Below, piece by piece: positions 40,954-48,676 of a DNA stretch of 64,000 bases. The DNA is taken from contig CAYQTA010000066.1 of the NCBI GenBank assembly GCA_964420365.1, forward strand, positions 1 through 64,000, read 5' to 3'. The DNA comes from JAMOQA01 sp964420365. GTDB lineage: Bacteria > Acidobacteriota > Polarisedimenticolia > J045. The notes under the pieces are model-generated. The model saw only the letters and a program-made list of their open reading frames with translations. It did no database searches and was not told where the DNA came from. Each line of letters begins with the position of its first letter. The stretch's first letter is position 1. Position numbers and translations under genes: made by a program.

Positions 40954-41736
40954 TCAGCCGGCCATGATCGAGGCGCCGCAGTCGACGTGGAACACCTCCC
41001 CGGTGATGCCGGCGGAAAGGTCCGAGACGAGGAAGACCGCTGTCCCGCCCACGTCCCGGCCCTCGACGTTCCGCCCGAGGGGGGCCCGCTTCGCCGTGTG
41101 GCCGAGGATCGAGCGGAAGTTGCGGATCCCCATCGCGGAGAGGGTGCGCAGGGGCCCTCCCGAGATCGCGTTGACCCGGATCGCCCGCTCCCCGAGCTCG
41201 GCGGCCAGGTAGCGGGTGGCGCACTCCAGGGCCGCCTTGGCGACCCCCATCACGTTGTACCCGGGAACGACCTTCTCCGCGCCGTAGTAGGTCATCGCGA
41301 GGATCGAGCCGCCGTCCGCCATCAGGTCGCGGGCGCGCCGGGCGATGGCGACCAGGGAGTACGCCGAGACGCCGAGGGCCAGGTCCCACGCCTCGCGGGG
41401 CGTCTCGACGAAGGCCCCCGGCACCAGGTACCGCTTGTCGGCGAAGGCGATCGAGTGAACGACGAAGTCGAGCCGCCCCCAGTCACGCTCCCAGGCGGCG
41501 AAGATCGCGTCCAGGTCCTCCTCGCGGGTGGCGTCACAGGGAAAGATCCACGGGTCCCGGGCAACCTCGAGGGATTCCACCGCGAGGCGCGTCCGGGCCC
41601 GGTTCTTCTCCCCGGGCAGGTGCTGGAACCCGCACCGCGCGCCGTGCCCCTCGAGCGCCTTCGCGATGTGCCAGGCGTACGATCGCTCGTTGGCGACCCC
41701 GAAGATCAGCCCCTGGCGACCGGCGAGCAGGTCCAT
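40954..41736 (-). CDS. fabI: Enoyl-[acyl-carrier-protein] reductase FabI
   Basis: 260 residues, the usual FabI length. The nucleotide-binding GVANERSYAWHIAKAL replaces the classical GxxxGxG as in FabI. The catalytic Tyr150, Tyr160 and Lys167 lie in TYYGAEKVVPGYNVMGVAK, almost identical to the E. coli arrangement. The C-terminus has GGPLRTLSAMGI and the GEVFHVDCGASIMAG ending. It performs the last reduction of each fatty-acid elongation cycle in the cytoplasm. It lies 29 bp downstream of the acyl-CoA dehydrogenase gene on the same strand. It has no FabK/FabL-type features. Confidence 0.95.
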   Translation of the reverse strand: MDLLAGRQGLIFGVANERSYAWHIAKALEGHGARCGFQHLPGEKNRARTRLAVESLEVARDPWIFPCDATREEDLDAIFAAWERDWGRLDFVVHSIAFADKRYLVPGAFVETPREAWDLALGVSAYSLVAIARRARDLMADGGSILAMTYYGAEKVVPGYNVMGVAKAALECATRYLAAELGERAIRVNAISGGPLRTLSAMGIRNFRSILGHTAKRAPLGRNVEGRDVGGTAVFLVSDLSAGITGEVFHVDCGASIMAG

Positions 41737-41765
41737 CGGTCACCTCCCGGCGGTCCCGGCCGGGG

Positions 41766-43496
41766 TCACCACCCGACCGGGTATCGCCCCTCTTCCTTGA
41801 GCAGCTCGGTGATCTCGTCGTCGTAGCGGTCCTGGGGCTGCTCGATGGAGTCGAGCTCGTAGCGGACCCGCCGGCACGCCTCGTCGATGAACCGCTTCGC
41901 GAGGAGGATCTCCCGCGCCGCCCGCTCGGGACCCACCTCGGCCACCCGGGTCGAGGCCCGGGAGAGGGAGGCGGTCGCCCCGAAGAGCTGGATCGCCCCG
42001 TCGGCGAGCCGCCGGATCGTGTACTGCTCGCGGAGAATCGCCCGGCGGTGCTTCCGGACGATCTCCTCGACCCGGTCGGCGAACGCGCCGATCGCCGCGG
42101 CGAGCTTCTCGCCGTCCCCGCGCAGCGGCTCCGCCACCCAGGACGGGACCCCGGCCCGGTCGACCCGCCGCTCGTACCCGAGGATCTCCTCGATCGCCGC
42201 CCGGCCGAGGCCCTCCTTCTCGGCCTTGACCGCCCGGGTGACCAGGGTGCCCGGCTCCCGGAGCGCGACCAGGGTCTCGGCGAGGCGCATCACCTCGTTG
42301 GCCCCCTCGAAGATCAGGTTGATCCGGGCGTCCCGCAGGTAGCGCTGGTACGGGTACTCGGCCATGTAACCGATCCCGCCGACCACCTGGATCGCGTCGT
42401 TGACCACCTGCCAGAGGGTCTCCGATCCGAACACCTTGCAGTACCCGGTTTCGACCGAGAGGTTGAGCCCCGCACGGTCGTGGAGCCCCGAGGTCAGGTA
42501 GACGGCCGCGTCCACCGCGTAGGCCCAGGAGGCCATCCGGCCGAGCTTCTCCCGGATCATCCCGAAGTCGGCGATCGGCCGGCGGAACTGCTTCCGCTCC
42601 CGGGCGTGCTCGATCGCCATCCGGACCAGCTCCTTCGAGGCCCCGGCACCACCTGCACCGAGGGAGAGCCGCCCGGTCTCGAGGGTGTGCAGGGCGATCT
42701 TCAGCCCCTCGCCGGGCGTGCCGAGGACGTTCTCCACCGGCACGGGGGTCCCGTCGAAGGCGAGCTCCACGGTGGAGGTGCCGCGGATCCCCAGCTTGTG
42801 CTCGGAGGGACCGTTCGTGAACCCCGGCGCGCCCCGCTCGACGAGGAAGGCCGTGATCCCGTCCCGGCCACCGAGGGCCTCCGGGACGCCCTCCGCCCGG
42901 GCGAAGACGGTGAACAGCCCGGCGTACCCGCCGTTCGTGATCCAGATCTTGTTCCCGTTGAGCCGGAAACAGTTCCCCTCCGGGTCCCAGGTGGCCTTCG
43001 TCTTCAGCGACCCCGCGTCCGAACCGGCCTCCGGCTCCGTCAGCGCGAAGGAACACAGGGGGTTCCCCTCGGCGATGCCGGGCAGGTACTTCCGCTTCTG
43101 TTCCTCGTTGCCGTAGTTGAGCAGGGGCTTCGTCCCGATCGACAGGTGCGCGCCGATGAACACCGCGAGGGAACCGTCGAGCCGGGTGACCTCCTCGACC
43201 ATCCGGCAGTAGGACGTCATCCCGAACCCGTACCCGCCGTACTCCTCGGGAATGATCGTGCCGAGGATCCCGAGCTCCGCGAGGCCGCTGCGGACCGACT
43301 CGGGGATCTCCTGGTCCCGGTCGATCGCCTCCGGGTCGAGGTTGTCGGCCGCCCACTCGCGGAAGGCCTGGACCGCCATCTCGGTGGTCTCCCGCTCTTC
43401 CGGGTCCTGGTGCGGGTAGGGGTAGAACGAGTCGTCGATCCGCCCGAGGAAGAGCCCGCGGGCGGGGGAATCGGTCCGCGCGGTGTCCTGGCTCAT
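41766..43496 (-). CDS. Acyl-CoA dehydrogenase, VLCAD/ACAD9-like long form
   Basis: 576 residues, about 190 longer than the 380-residue short/medium-chain enzymes. The canonical core has FALTEPEAGSDAGSLKTKA (FAD/substrate strand, about 150), WITNGG, RKQFRRPIADFG, and IQVVGGIGYMAEYPYQRYLRDARINLIFEGANEV with the Glu of the catalytic region. The C-terminal extension is helical, as in VLCAD, where it mediates membrane association. It oxidises acyl-CoA to enoyl-CoA in fatty-acid degradation. ATG 43496 is preferred over GTG 43502 because AAGGAGG then lies 6 bases upstream. The downstream neighbour is fabI; the pairing of synthesis and degradation genes is notable. Confidence 0.9.
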   Translation of the reverse strand: MSQDTARTDSPARGLFLGRIDDSFYPYPHQDPEERETTEMAVQAFREWAADNLDPEAIDRDQEIPESVRSGLAELGILGTIIPEEYGGYGFGMTSYCRMVEEVTRLDGSLAVFIGAHLSIGTKPLLNYGNEEQKRKYLPGIAEGNPLCSFALTEPEAGSDAGSLKTKATWDPEGNCFRLNGNKIWITNGGYAGLFTVFARAEGVPEALGGRDGITAFLVERGAPGFTNGPSEHKLGIRGTSTVELAFDGTPVPVENVLGTPGEGLKIALHTLETGRLSLGAGGAGASKELVRMAIEHARERKQFRRPIADFGMIREKLGRMASWAYAVDAAVYLTSGLHDRAGLNLSVETGYCKVFGSETLWQVVNDAIQVVGGIGYMAEYPYQRYLRDARINLIFEGANEVMRLAETLVALREPGTLVTRAVKAEKEGLGRAAIEEILGYERRVDRAGVPSWVAEPLRGDGEKLAAAIGAFADRVEEIVRKHRRAILREQYTIRRLADGAIQLFGATASLSRASTRVAEVGPERAAREILLAKRFIDEACRRVRYELDSIEQPQDRYDDEITELLKEEGRYPVGW

Positions 43497-43521
43497 GCAC
43501 ACCTCCTTCTGGGGTGCGGGG

Positions 43522-43550
43522 AGTCTACCGGAACGATCCCGGAGAGGAAA
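43522..43550 (-). promoter_or_regulatory. Candidate promoter of the acyl-CoA dehydrogenase gene
   Basis: On the minus strand TTTCCT (43550-43545) and TAGACT (43527-43522) are spaced 17 bp, 25 bp from ATG 43496. The -35 match is weak. Confidence 0.4.
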
Positions 43551-43571
43551 CGCCGCCCCCGGACACGAAGA

Positions 43572-44741
43572 TCAGGAGAAAATGCCGAGCCCGGCGAACG
43601 GGTCGGCGAGGCCCCGGAGGTCCGGCTCGATCCCCCGGACGAACACCTCGACCTCGAACCGCTTCCCCGCCCCGGGGCCGGGGAGCACCAGCGACCGGGC
43701 GGCGAGGGCCCGCGCGAGACCGGCGGCGTCGTCTCCGTTCCCCGGGGCCAGCATGTCCTCGACGATCCCGAGGGCGAGGAGGAAACGGTCCTGGGTGGTC
43801 CGCCCCGCCACCTCGAGCCCGGCGGCCCGGGCCGCGTCCTCCAGGTGGTCCCAGTTGACGTGGGCCGTCAGGTCCTGTTCTCCCGGCCGGGCGAGCAGGT
43901 CGTCCGTCACCCGGTGCCGGTGGTAGGCGAGGAGGGTCCCCTCCCGGTGCCGCTCGTCCCCGAGCACGGCCGCGGGGTGCCCGTAGTCGACGAAGATCGC
44001 CGCCCCCGCCGCCAGCACCCGGGAGACGTCCCGCACGAGGTCCGCGAGGGCCGGGCAGACCTCTCCCCGGTCGCCGACCCGGGGAACGACGCCGTACTTC
44101 TCGGCGAGGATCCGCACGGCGGGATCGGTGACCGGGCCGTCACGGAAGGCCAGTCGGCCCGTCTCGTCCACCGTCACCCACCGCTCGCCGATCCCTTCCC
44201 CGGTCCGGACGACCAGGTGGACGGGCAGGGCGTCCAGGACCTCGTTGCCGACGACCACGCCCCGGATCGAGCCTTCCGGCAGCTCGGCGAGGGACGTCGC
44301 CCAGCGGACCGGGGTCCCCGGGGCCGCGGCCGCCAGCCGGCGCCGCTGGACCTCCCGCAGGGAGGGCGAACGCTCCACGAGGACGAGCTCCGCCAGCGCC
44401 CGGAACGCGTCCGGAGCGTGCCTCGCGAGGCCCTCGAGCAGGTCGACCGCCATCAGGCCGCGGCCGGGCCCCAGCTCGACCAGCCGCCACGTCCCGCCCC
44501 CGAGACGATCGTGGACCTCCGCGGCCTGGACGGCGAGCCGGCGGCCGAAGTCCGGGGAGACGTCGGGCATCGTGGAGAAATCCCCCGAGGGACCGGTCGT
44601 CGCTCCCGGGCGGGAGTAGTACCCCCCCTCGGGGTGGTAGAGCGCCAGCTCCATGAACTCGACGAACGGGATCGCCCCGCGGCGGGCGATCCGCCCGAGG
44701 ATCTCCGCCTCGGCCGGGTTCCTGGCGAGGGGTGGGCTCAC
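43572..44741 (-). CDS. MidA/NDUFAF7-like SAM-dependent methyltransferase (DUF185)
   Basis: 389 residues with a GTG start. The family opening is clear: FVEFMELALYHPEGGYYSRPG, then the GDFSTMPDVSPDFGRRLA segment and the SAM-binding ELGPGRGLMAVDLL near residue 90. VVGNEVLDALPVHLV and FVDYGHPA are also conserved. In mitochondria the homologue NDUFAF7 dimethylates an arginine of the complex I NDUFS2 subunit. Here the gene directly follows nuoB (10-bp gap), which supports a complex I-linked role in bacteria. The ribosome site is weak. Target protein is not shown by the sequence. Confidence 0.88.
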   Translation of the reverse strand: MSPPLARNPAEAEILGRIARRGAIPFVEFMELALYHPEGGYYSRPGATTGPSGDFSTMPDVSPDFGRRLAVQAAEVHDRLGGGTWRLVELGPGRGLMAVDLLEGLARHAPDAFRALAELVLVERSPSLREVQRRRLAAAAPGTPVRWATSLAELPEGSIRGVVVGNEVLDALPVHLVVRTGEGIGERWVTVDETGRLAFRDGPVTDPAVRILAEKYGVVPRVGDRGEVCPALADLVRDVSRVLAAGAAIFVDYGHPAAVLGDERHREGTLLAYHRHRVTDDLLARPGEQDLTAHVNWDHLEDAARAAGLEVAGRTTQDRFLLALGIVEDMLAPGNGDDAAGLARALAARSLVLPGPGAGKRFEVEVFVRGIEPDLRGLADPFAGLGIFS

Positions 44742-44751
44742 GGACGGGGAA

Positions 44752-45408
44752 TCAGGTGCGCCCGTACCGGCGGGCCGTCACGTCCGGGTGCCCCGGCAGT
44801 CTCCGGCGCGGGTAGGACCGGCCGGCGTACGTCCACGGGTTCTGGGCGGTATGGCCGGGCGGAGCCACCTCGACCGGGCCTGCCCCCCCCTGTTCCCGGG
44901 CCTGCTTCCAGCGCTCGAGCGCCGACTGCTCCCCCGTCATGATCTTCTTCTGGAGCAGGATCAGCGCGTCGAAAATCGCCTCGGGCCGCGGCGGGCACCC
45001 CGAGACGTAGACGTCGATCGGGATGATCTCGTCCACTCCCTGGACCGTGGAGTAGGAGTTCATCATGCCGCCGGAGCTGGCGCATGCGCCGATGGCGATC
45101 GCCCACTTCGGCTCCGGCATCTGGTCGTAGAGCTTGCGCACGGCCGGGGCCATCTTCTTGCTGACGGTCCCGGCGACCAGCATCAGGTCCGCCTGGCGCG
45201 GGGAGAACCGGAGAGCCTCGGCCCCGAAACGGGCCTGGTCGAAGCGGGAAGCGACCGCCGCCATCATCTCGATCGCGCAGCAGGCGAGGCCCATCGGGAA
45301 CGGCCACAGGGAGTTCTTCCGTCCCCAGTCGATCAGCGCGGAGAGGCGGGTCGTGACGATCCCCTCCTCGAGGTTCTTGATCGTGAACGGGTTGACGTAG
45401 GCCTTCAC
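44752..45408 (-). CDS. nuoB: NADH-quinone oxidoreductase subunit B (NuoB)
   Basis: 218 residues, GTG start with GGAGGGAG upstream. The N2 [4Fe-4S] ligands are all present: Cys43 and Cys44 (GLACCAIEMM), Cys109 (GACASSGGMMNSYS) and Cys138 (VSGCPPRPEA). The N-terminal ~15 residues and the Pro/Arg-rich C-terminal ~55 residues extend the core. NuoB passes electrons to quinone at the base of the complex I arm. nuoA, nuoC and nuoD are not adjacent; both sides are occupied by other genes, so this is a detached nuoB, or part of a split nuo set elsewhere. Confidence 0.93.
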   Translation of the reverse strand: MKAYVNPFTIKNLEEGIVTTRLSALIDWGRKNSLWPFPMGLACCAIEMMAAVASRFDQARFGAEALRFSPRQADLMLVAGTVSKKMAPAVRKLYDQMPEPKWAIAIGACASSGGMMNSYSTVQGVDEIIPIDVYVSGCPPRPEAIFDALILLQKKIMTGEQSALERWKQAREQGGAGPVEVAPPGHTAQNPWTYAGRSYPRRRLPGHPDVTARRYGRT

Positions 45409-45459
45409 CGGGCTCCCTCCACGGTGGCGCCGGCGCCGGGCGGGCGGGCCGGGCGGCCG

Positions 45460-45489
45460 ATCCTAGGCCCCGGCGGGGCTGCCTGTCAA
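45460..45489 (-). promoter_or_regulatory. Predicted promoter of nuoB
   Basis: On the minus strand a perfect TTGACA (45489-45484) is followed after 18 bp by TAGGAT (45465-45460), 51 bp from the GTG start. This is one of the closest sigma-70 matches in the window. Confidence 0.6.
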
Positions 45490-45527
45490 CGCTGGCATCG
45501 CGCCACGCCGCCCTCGCGATCGCGCCG

Positions 45528-46634
45528 TCAGCGATCGGCTTCGCCGGGCGCACGCCCGGTGAAGCGCAGGATCACGTCGGCATCGAGGCGTTCCCGCAGG
45601 AACGCCGCGAGTCGCTTCTTCAGCTTGGCCTCGGCCTGGCGCATCGCCTCCCGGGTCACGCCGAAACGGTTTCCCAGCTCCTGGAGCGTGGCGGGATCCT
45701 CGGCGACCAGCCGCTGGTCGAGGATCGCCCGGTCCCGTTCCGGGAGGGTCTCGCGGAACTCGTCCAGGACCTGTCGGACCCGTTCCTGGATCTCCTGCTC
45801 GGCGACCTCTTCCTCGACCGAGGGGCTGTCGGCGGGCAGGACGTCGGCGATCGTCGACCGGCTGTCGTCCGACAGGGGCTGGTCCACCGAGACGTCCCGG
45901 GCGGACAGCGCCTTGTCCACCTCGACGACGTCCTCCTCGGAGACCCCGAACCGCTCCGCCAGGAGCTTCGGGGTCGGTCGGATGCCCTGGGCCTCGAGCT
46001 TGCGCTGCTCCCGGCGCAGGTTGTAGAGCAGCTTCCGGCGAGCGTTCGTCGTGCCGACCCGGACGAGGCGGGCGTTGTCGAGGAGGTACTTCAGCATGTA
46101 GGCCTTGATCCACCACGCGGCATAGGTGGAGAACCTCACGCCCTGGGAGGGGTCGTACCGCTTGAGGGCCTCCATCAGGCCGATGTTCCCCTCCTGGATC
46201 AGGTCCATCACGTTGCGGATCGCCCGCCGGTACATCAGGGCCAGCTTGACGACGAGCATCAGGTTGGAGGTGATCAGCCGGGCCGCGGCCTCCCGGTCTC
46301 CCTCCTCCCGGAAGCGCCGGGCGAGTTCCCGTTCCTCGTCCCGGTCCAGTTCCGCGAAGCGGCGGACCTCCTGGATGTAGCGGGTCAGCGGGTCGACCGG
46401 GACGGGGTGGCGCTCCCCCACCGGCGCGAGGGCCAGGGACGGTTCCTCCACGGAACGCGCTCCCTCGTCGTCGAGGACCGGTTCCGCCTCGACGACCGGA
46501 AGATCATCTTCCGGGATCGCGGGAACCGTTTCCCCCTCGCCGCCCGGGCCCGGCTCGACGGGGAGCACGGGTTCCGCGGGCACCGGGGGCTCCGCCGGCG
46601 CGGCGCGCTTTCCCTTGCGCTTCCTCGCCGTCAC
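45528..46634 (-). CDS. Alternative sigma factor, RpoH/sigma-32-like
   Basis: 368 residues with a GTG start. A ~75-residue Pro/Glu-rich N-terminal extension precedes region 1.2 (DPLTRYIQEVRRFAELDRDEERELARRF). Region 2 is clear (NLMLVVKLALMYRRAIRNVMDLIQEGNIGLMEALKRYDPSQGVRFSTYAAWWIKAYMLKYL), region 3 less so. Region 4 has LPERDRAILDQRLVAEDPATLQELGNRFGVTREAMRQAEAKLKKRL. The 'AAWWIKAY(M)L' segment and absence of region 1.1 resemble RpoH-type factors of Myxococcota and related groups. It is the last gene of a NUDIX-nuclease-sigma operon and overlaps the nuclease stop by GTGA. Confidence 0.88.
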   Translation of the reverse strand: MTARKRKGKRAAPAEPPVPAEPVLPVEPGPGGEGETVPAIPEDDLPVVEAEPVLDDEGARSVEEPSLALAPVGERHPVPVDPLTRYIQEVRRFAELDRDEERELARRFREEGDREAAARLITSNLMLVVKLALMYRRAIRNVMDLIQEGNIGLMEALKRYDPSQGVRFSTYAAWWIKAYMLKYLLDNARLVRVGTTNARRKLLYNLRREQRKLEAQGIRPTPKLLAERFGVSEEDVVEVDKALSARDVSVDQPLSDDSRSTIADVLPADSPSVEEEVAEQEIQERVRQVLDEFRETLPERDRAILDQRLVAEDPATLQELGNRFGVTREAMRQAEAKLKKRLAAFLRERLDADVILRFTGRAPGEADR

Positions 46635-47575
46635 CCGACGAACTCCTTCCCCGCGGCGCAGAGGGCCCGGAAGGGGCAGTACCGGCACCGGTAGCCGCCG
46701 GGCCGCGGCTCGCACAGGCCCTCGGAGGCGGCGTCCCGCGAGGGGTCCGGCAGCACCGCGAGCATCGCCCGGACGGAGTCCCGGATCGCCTGGCGCCCGT
46801 TCTCCACCGTCTCCTCGTCGACCCGACACGTCTTCTCCGGCTCCGGCCGCCGGAGGTAGACCTCGCGCACGTCGAGCCGGTCGAGGCCCACGTCCCAGCG
46901 ATCGCGGGCATAGGCGGCGTAACCGAGGAGCTGGAGAGGATTGTCCTCCCGCTCGCGCTTGCCCGTCTTCCAGTCGAGGATCGTCACCGTCCCGTCCGGG
47001 TTGCGCCAGGCGACGTCGATCCGGACCCAGACCGGGACTCCCTCGAAGTCCCAGCGATCCAGGTCCTCGAGGGCCAGGACCTCGGAGGGAGCGAGGGCGC
47101 GAAAGCGGTCCAGGTACCCCTGGTCCACGAAGGCGCGGACCATCTCCCGGGCCGCCTCGACCTGGGCACGCCACTCCTCGTCCGCGACCTGGATCCCGTA
47201 CTCGTGCTCGACGAAGCGGACGTGGTTGCGGGGATCACCGAGGAGCCGGGCCCGGTCCTCCCGGCTGGCCCGGAAGTCCCGCCGCATCCCCTCGACCATC
47301 CGCTCGATCGCCGCCTCGATGTCGACCGCGTCGCCCTTCCGCGTGGCCCGGAGGACCTGCTCGATGGTGTCGTGGACCCGCGACCCGATCCACATCGGCA
47401 GGCTGGTCAGGTGCCGGAGCCGCCAGGCTTCGCGACGACGCCGGGGCTCGAGGGGCGGGTCCGCCTTCCCGAGGGAACCGTAGTAGCGGAAGAAGTAGGC
47501 CCGGGGACAGTCGGTGAAGGTCCCGTGCCGGGAGGCCGACCAGGAGAAACCCTCGGGCACAGCGATGCGGATCAT
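46631..47575 (-). CDS. PD-(D/E)XK nuclease with Fe-S cluster cysteines (Cas4/AddB-like)
   Basis: 314 residues. The nuclease core is seen as His69 (GSRVHDT), Asp187 (RIDVAW), Asp201 and Lys203 (ILDWKTGK), and Gln215 (QLLGYA). One cysteine near the N-terminus (Cys23, TDCPRAYFFRYY) and three at the C-terminus (Cys297, Cys300, Cys306; CRYCPFRALC) have the spacing of the [4Fe-4S] cluster of RecB/AddB/Cas4 exonucleases. It is likely a DNA exonuclease in repair. No cas genes or CRISPR are nearby, so a CRISPR role is unlikely. It overlaps the NUDIX gene by ATGA and the sigma gene by GTGA. Confidence 0.87.
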   Translation of the reverse strand: MIRIAVPEGFSWSASRHGTFTDCPRAYFFRYYGSLGKADPPLEPRRRREAWRLRHLTSLPMWIGSRVHDTIEQVLRATRKGDAVDIEAAIERMVEGMRRDFRASREDRARLLGDPRNHVRFVEHEYGIQVADEEWRAQVEAAREMVRAFVDQGYLDRFRALAPSEVLALEDLDRWDFEGVPVWVRIDVAWRNPDGTVTILDWKTGKREREDNPLQLLGYAAYARDRWDVGLDRLDVREVYLRRPEPEKTCRVDEETVENGRQAIRDSVRAMLAVLPDPSRDAASEGLCEPRPGGYRCRYCPFRALCAAGKEFVG

Positions 47576-47991
47576 CGGGCCTCCTCGCCCCCGCCCGCGA
47601 GGGCGCGGAGCCGGCGGACCGCCTCCCGGTCCGCCGGCAGGAGCGGCAGCTCGTCGATCTCGTCCGGGGTGTACCACCCGAGGCCCGCCACATCGAGCGG
47701 GCGGGGCTCTCCCGAGAGGATCCGCGCGTGCAGGAAGTGCAGCTCGACCTCCCGGTCCGGGTAGCGGTACCGGAGGACGAACGCCTCGCTCGCGGCCCCG
47801 GCCTCGATGCCGAGCTCTTCCCGCAACTCCCGGACCAGGGCCTCCCGCGGACCTTCCCCGGGCTCGATCTTCCCGCCCGGGAACTCCCAGTGGCCCTCGA
47901 GATGGGTGCCCGCCGGGCGCCGCGTGAGCAGCCAGCGCCCGTCCCGGGAGATCAACCCGGCGGCCACGCGCAGGAACGGAACGTCGGTCAA
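47572..47991 (-). CDS. NUDIX hydrolase, MutT/8-oxo-dGTPase-like
   Basis: 139 residues from a TTG start. The Nudix box is complete between Gly40 and Ile62 (G-x5-E-x7-REL-x-EELGI). Length and the VAAGLISRDGRWLLTRRPAG opening fit the MutT group that removes oxidised nucleotides from the dNTP pool. The TTG is chosen because GGAGG lies 5 bases upstream, and the protein then has the normal family length. First gene of the operon with the Fe-S nuclease and sigma factor; the operon would join nucleotide sanitation and DNA repair with a stress sigma factor. Confidence 0.85.
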   Translation of the reverse strand: MTDVPFLRVAAGLISRDGRWLLTRRPAGTHLEGHWEFPGGKIEPGEGPREALVRELREELGIEAGAASEAFVLRYRYPDREVELHFLHARILSGEPRPLDVAGLGWYTPDEIDELPLLPADREAVRRLRALAGGGEEAR

Positions 47992-47996
47992 GGAAA

Positions 47997-48001
47997 CCTC
48001 C
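47997..48001 (-). promoter_or_regulatory. Ribosome site deciding a TTG start
   Basis: GGAGG (48001-47997, minus strand) is 5 bases upstream of TTG 47991. No ATG or GTG with comparable spacing is available, so TTG is the likely start of the NUDIX gene. Confidence 0.65.
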
Positions 48002-48012
48002 CCGCTGCCCGG

Positions 48013-48041
48013 ATGGTATCCGCCGCCCCGGGGGCGGGCAA
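48013..48041 (-). promoter_or_regulatory. Predicted promoter of the NUDIX-nuclease-sigma operon
   Basis: On the minus strand TTGCCC (48041-48036) and TACCAT (48018-48013) are spaced 17 bp, 21 bp from the TTG start. A divergent -10-like TACGTT for the plus-strand neighbour lies at 48094-48099. Confidence 0.5.
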
Positions 48042-48148
48042 CATCCCGCCGCTGCGGAACGAAACGGACATGGACCGGGGCGGGTTCTTCCCGTACGTTA
48101 GGCACCAGGGAGGAGGTCGCGAGGGGGCATGGCCCCCGGGAGACCTCG

Positions 48149-48676
48149 ATGCTCGCCCAGGTTCCCCCCGCGCTCCACGTCCCCTTCGGCTCGGATCCGT
48201 GGCTGACACCGGCCGTGCTCCTGCTGTGCGGCCTCGTCGCGAGCCTGGTCCTGAGCCGCGAGCACCGGCGAACCCGGGGCTGGCAGCGGGCGGTCGCCGT
48301 CGCCTTCTACGGGCTGGTGGTCGCCTTCGCCTTCGCCGCGGCGGGGACCATGGCCGTCCACCGGGTGAGCCTGTTCTGGGGCGCCCACTACGAGGACGGC
48401 GGGCAGGTCCTCGTCCTCGAGCGGCTCGCCCCGCTCCCGGACGTGCGGATCCCCGTGGAGGACGTCCGGGCGATCACCGAGTTCGCGGTACCCGAGTACA
48501 GCCTCCGGGGTCCCCGCCGGAGCGTCCGCTTCCGGGTCCTGGCCAGGGACGGACGCACCTGGTGGAGCGCGCCGATCTACGAGCGCAGCCAAGCGGACCG
48601 GGCCCGGCTCCTGCTGATCGCCGCCACCGACAACCGCCTGGAGCGTTTTCTCATGGGGAGGTCCGAGCTCCCCTGA
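48149..48676 (+). CDS. Membrane protein of unknown function
   Basis: 175 residues. Two N-terminal membrane helices (PAVLLLCGLVASLVL and VAVAFYGLVVAFAFAAAGTMAV) are followed by a soluble ~105-residue domain, with strands (GQVLVLERLAPLPDVRIPVEDVRAI and RSVRFRVLARDGRTWWSAPIY) resembling a pleckstrin-like or bPH2-type barrel. I do not recognise a named family. The last 26 bp overlap the 3' end of the convergent TPR protein gene. Start ATG 48149 is supported only by the position of helix 1. Confidence 0.6.
   Translation: MLAQVPPALHVPFGSDPWLTPAVLLLCGLVASLVLSREHRRTRGWQRAVAVAFYGLVVAFAFAAAGTMAVHRVSLFWGAHYEDGGQVLVLERLAPLPDVRIPVEDVRAITEFAVPEYSLRGPRRSVRFRVLARDGRTWWSAPIYERSQADRARLLLIAATDNRLERFLMGRSELP

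Noticed and set aside
46631..47575. Cas4-like nuclease as a sign of CRISPR
   Set aside because: No repeat array or other cas gene in the window; Fe-S PD-(D/E)XK nucleases also occur in general DNA repair.
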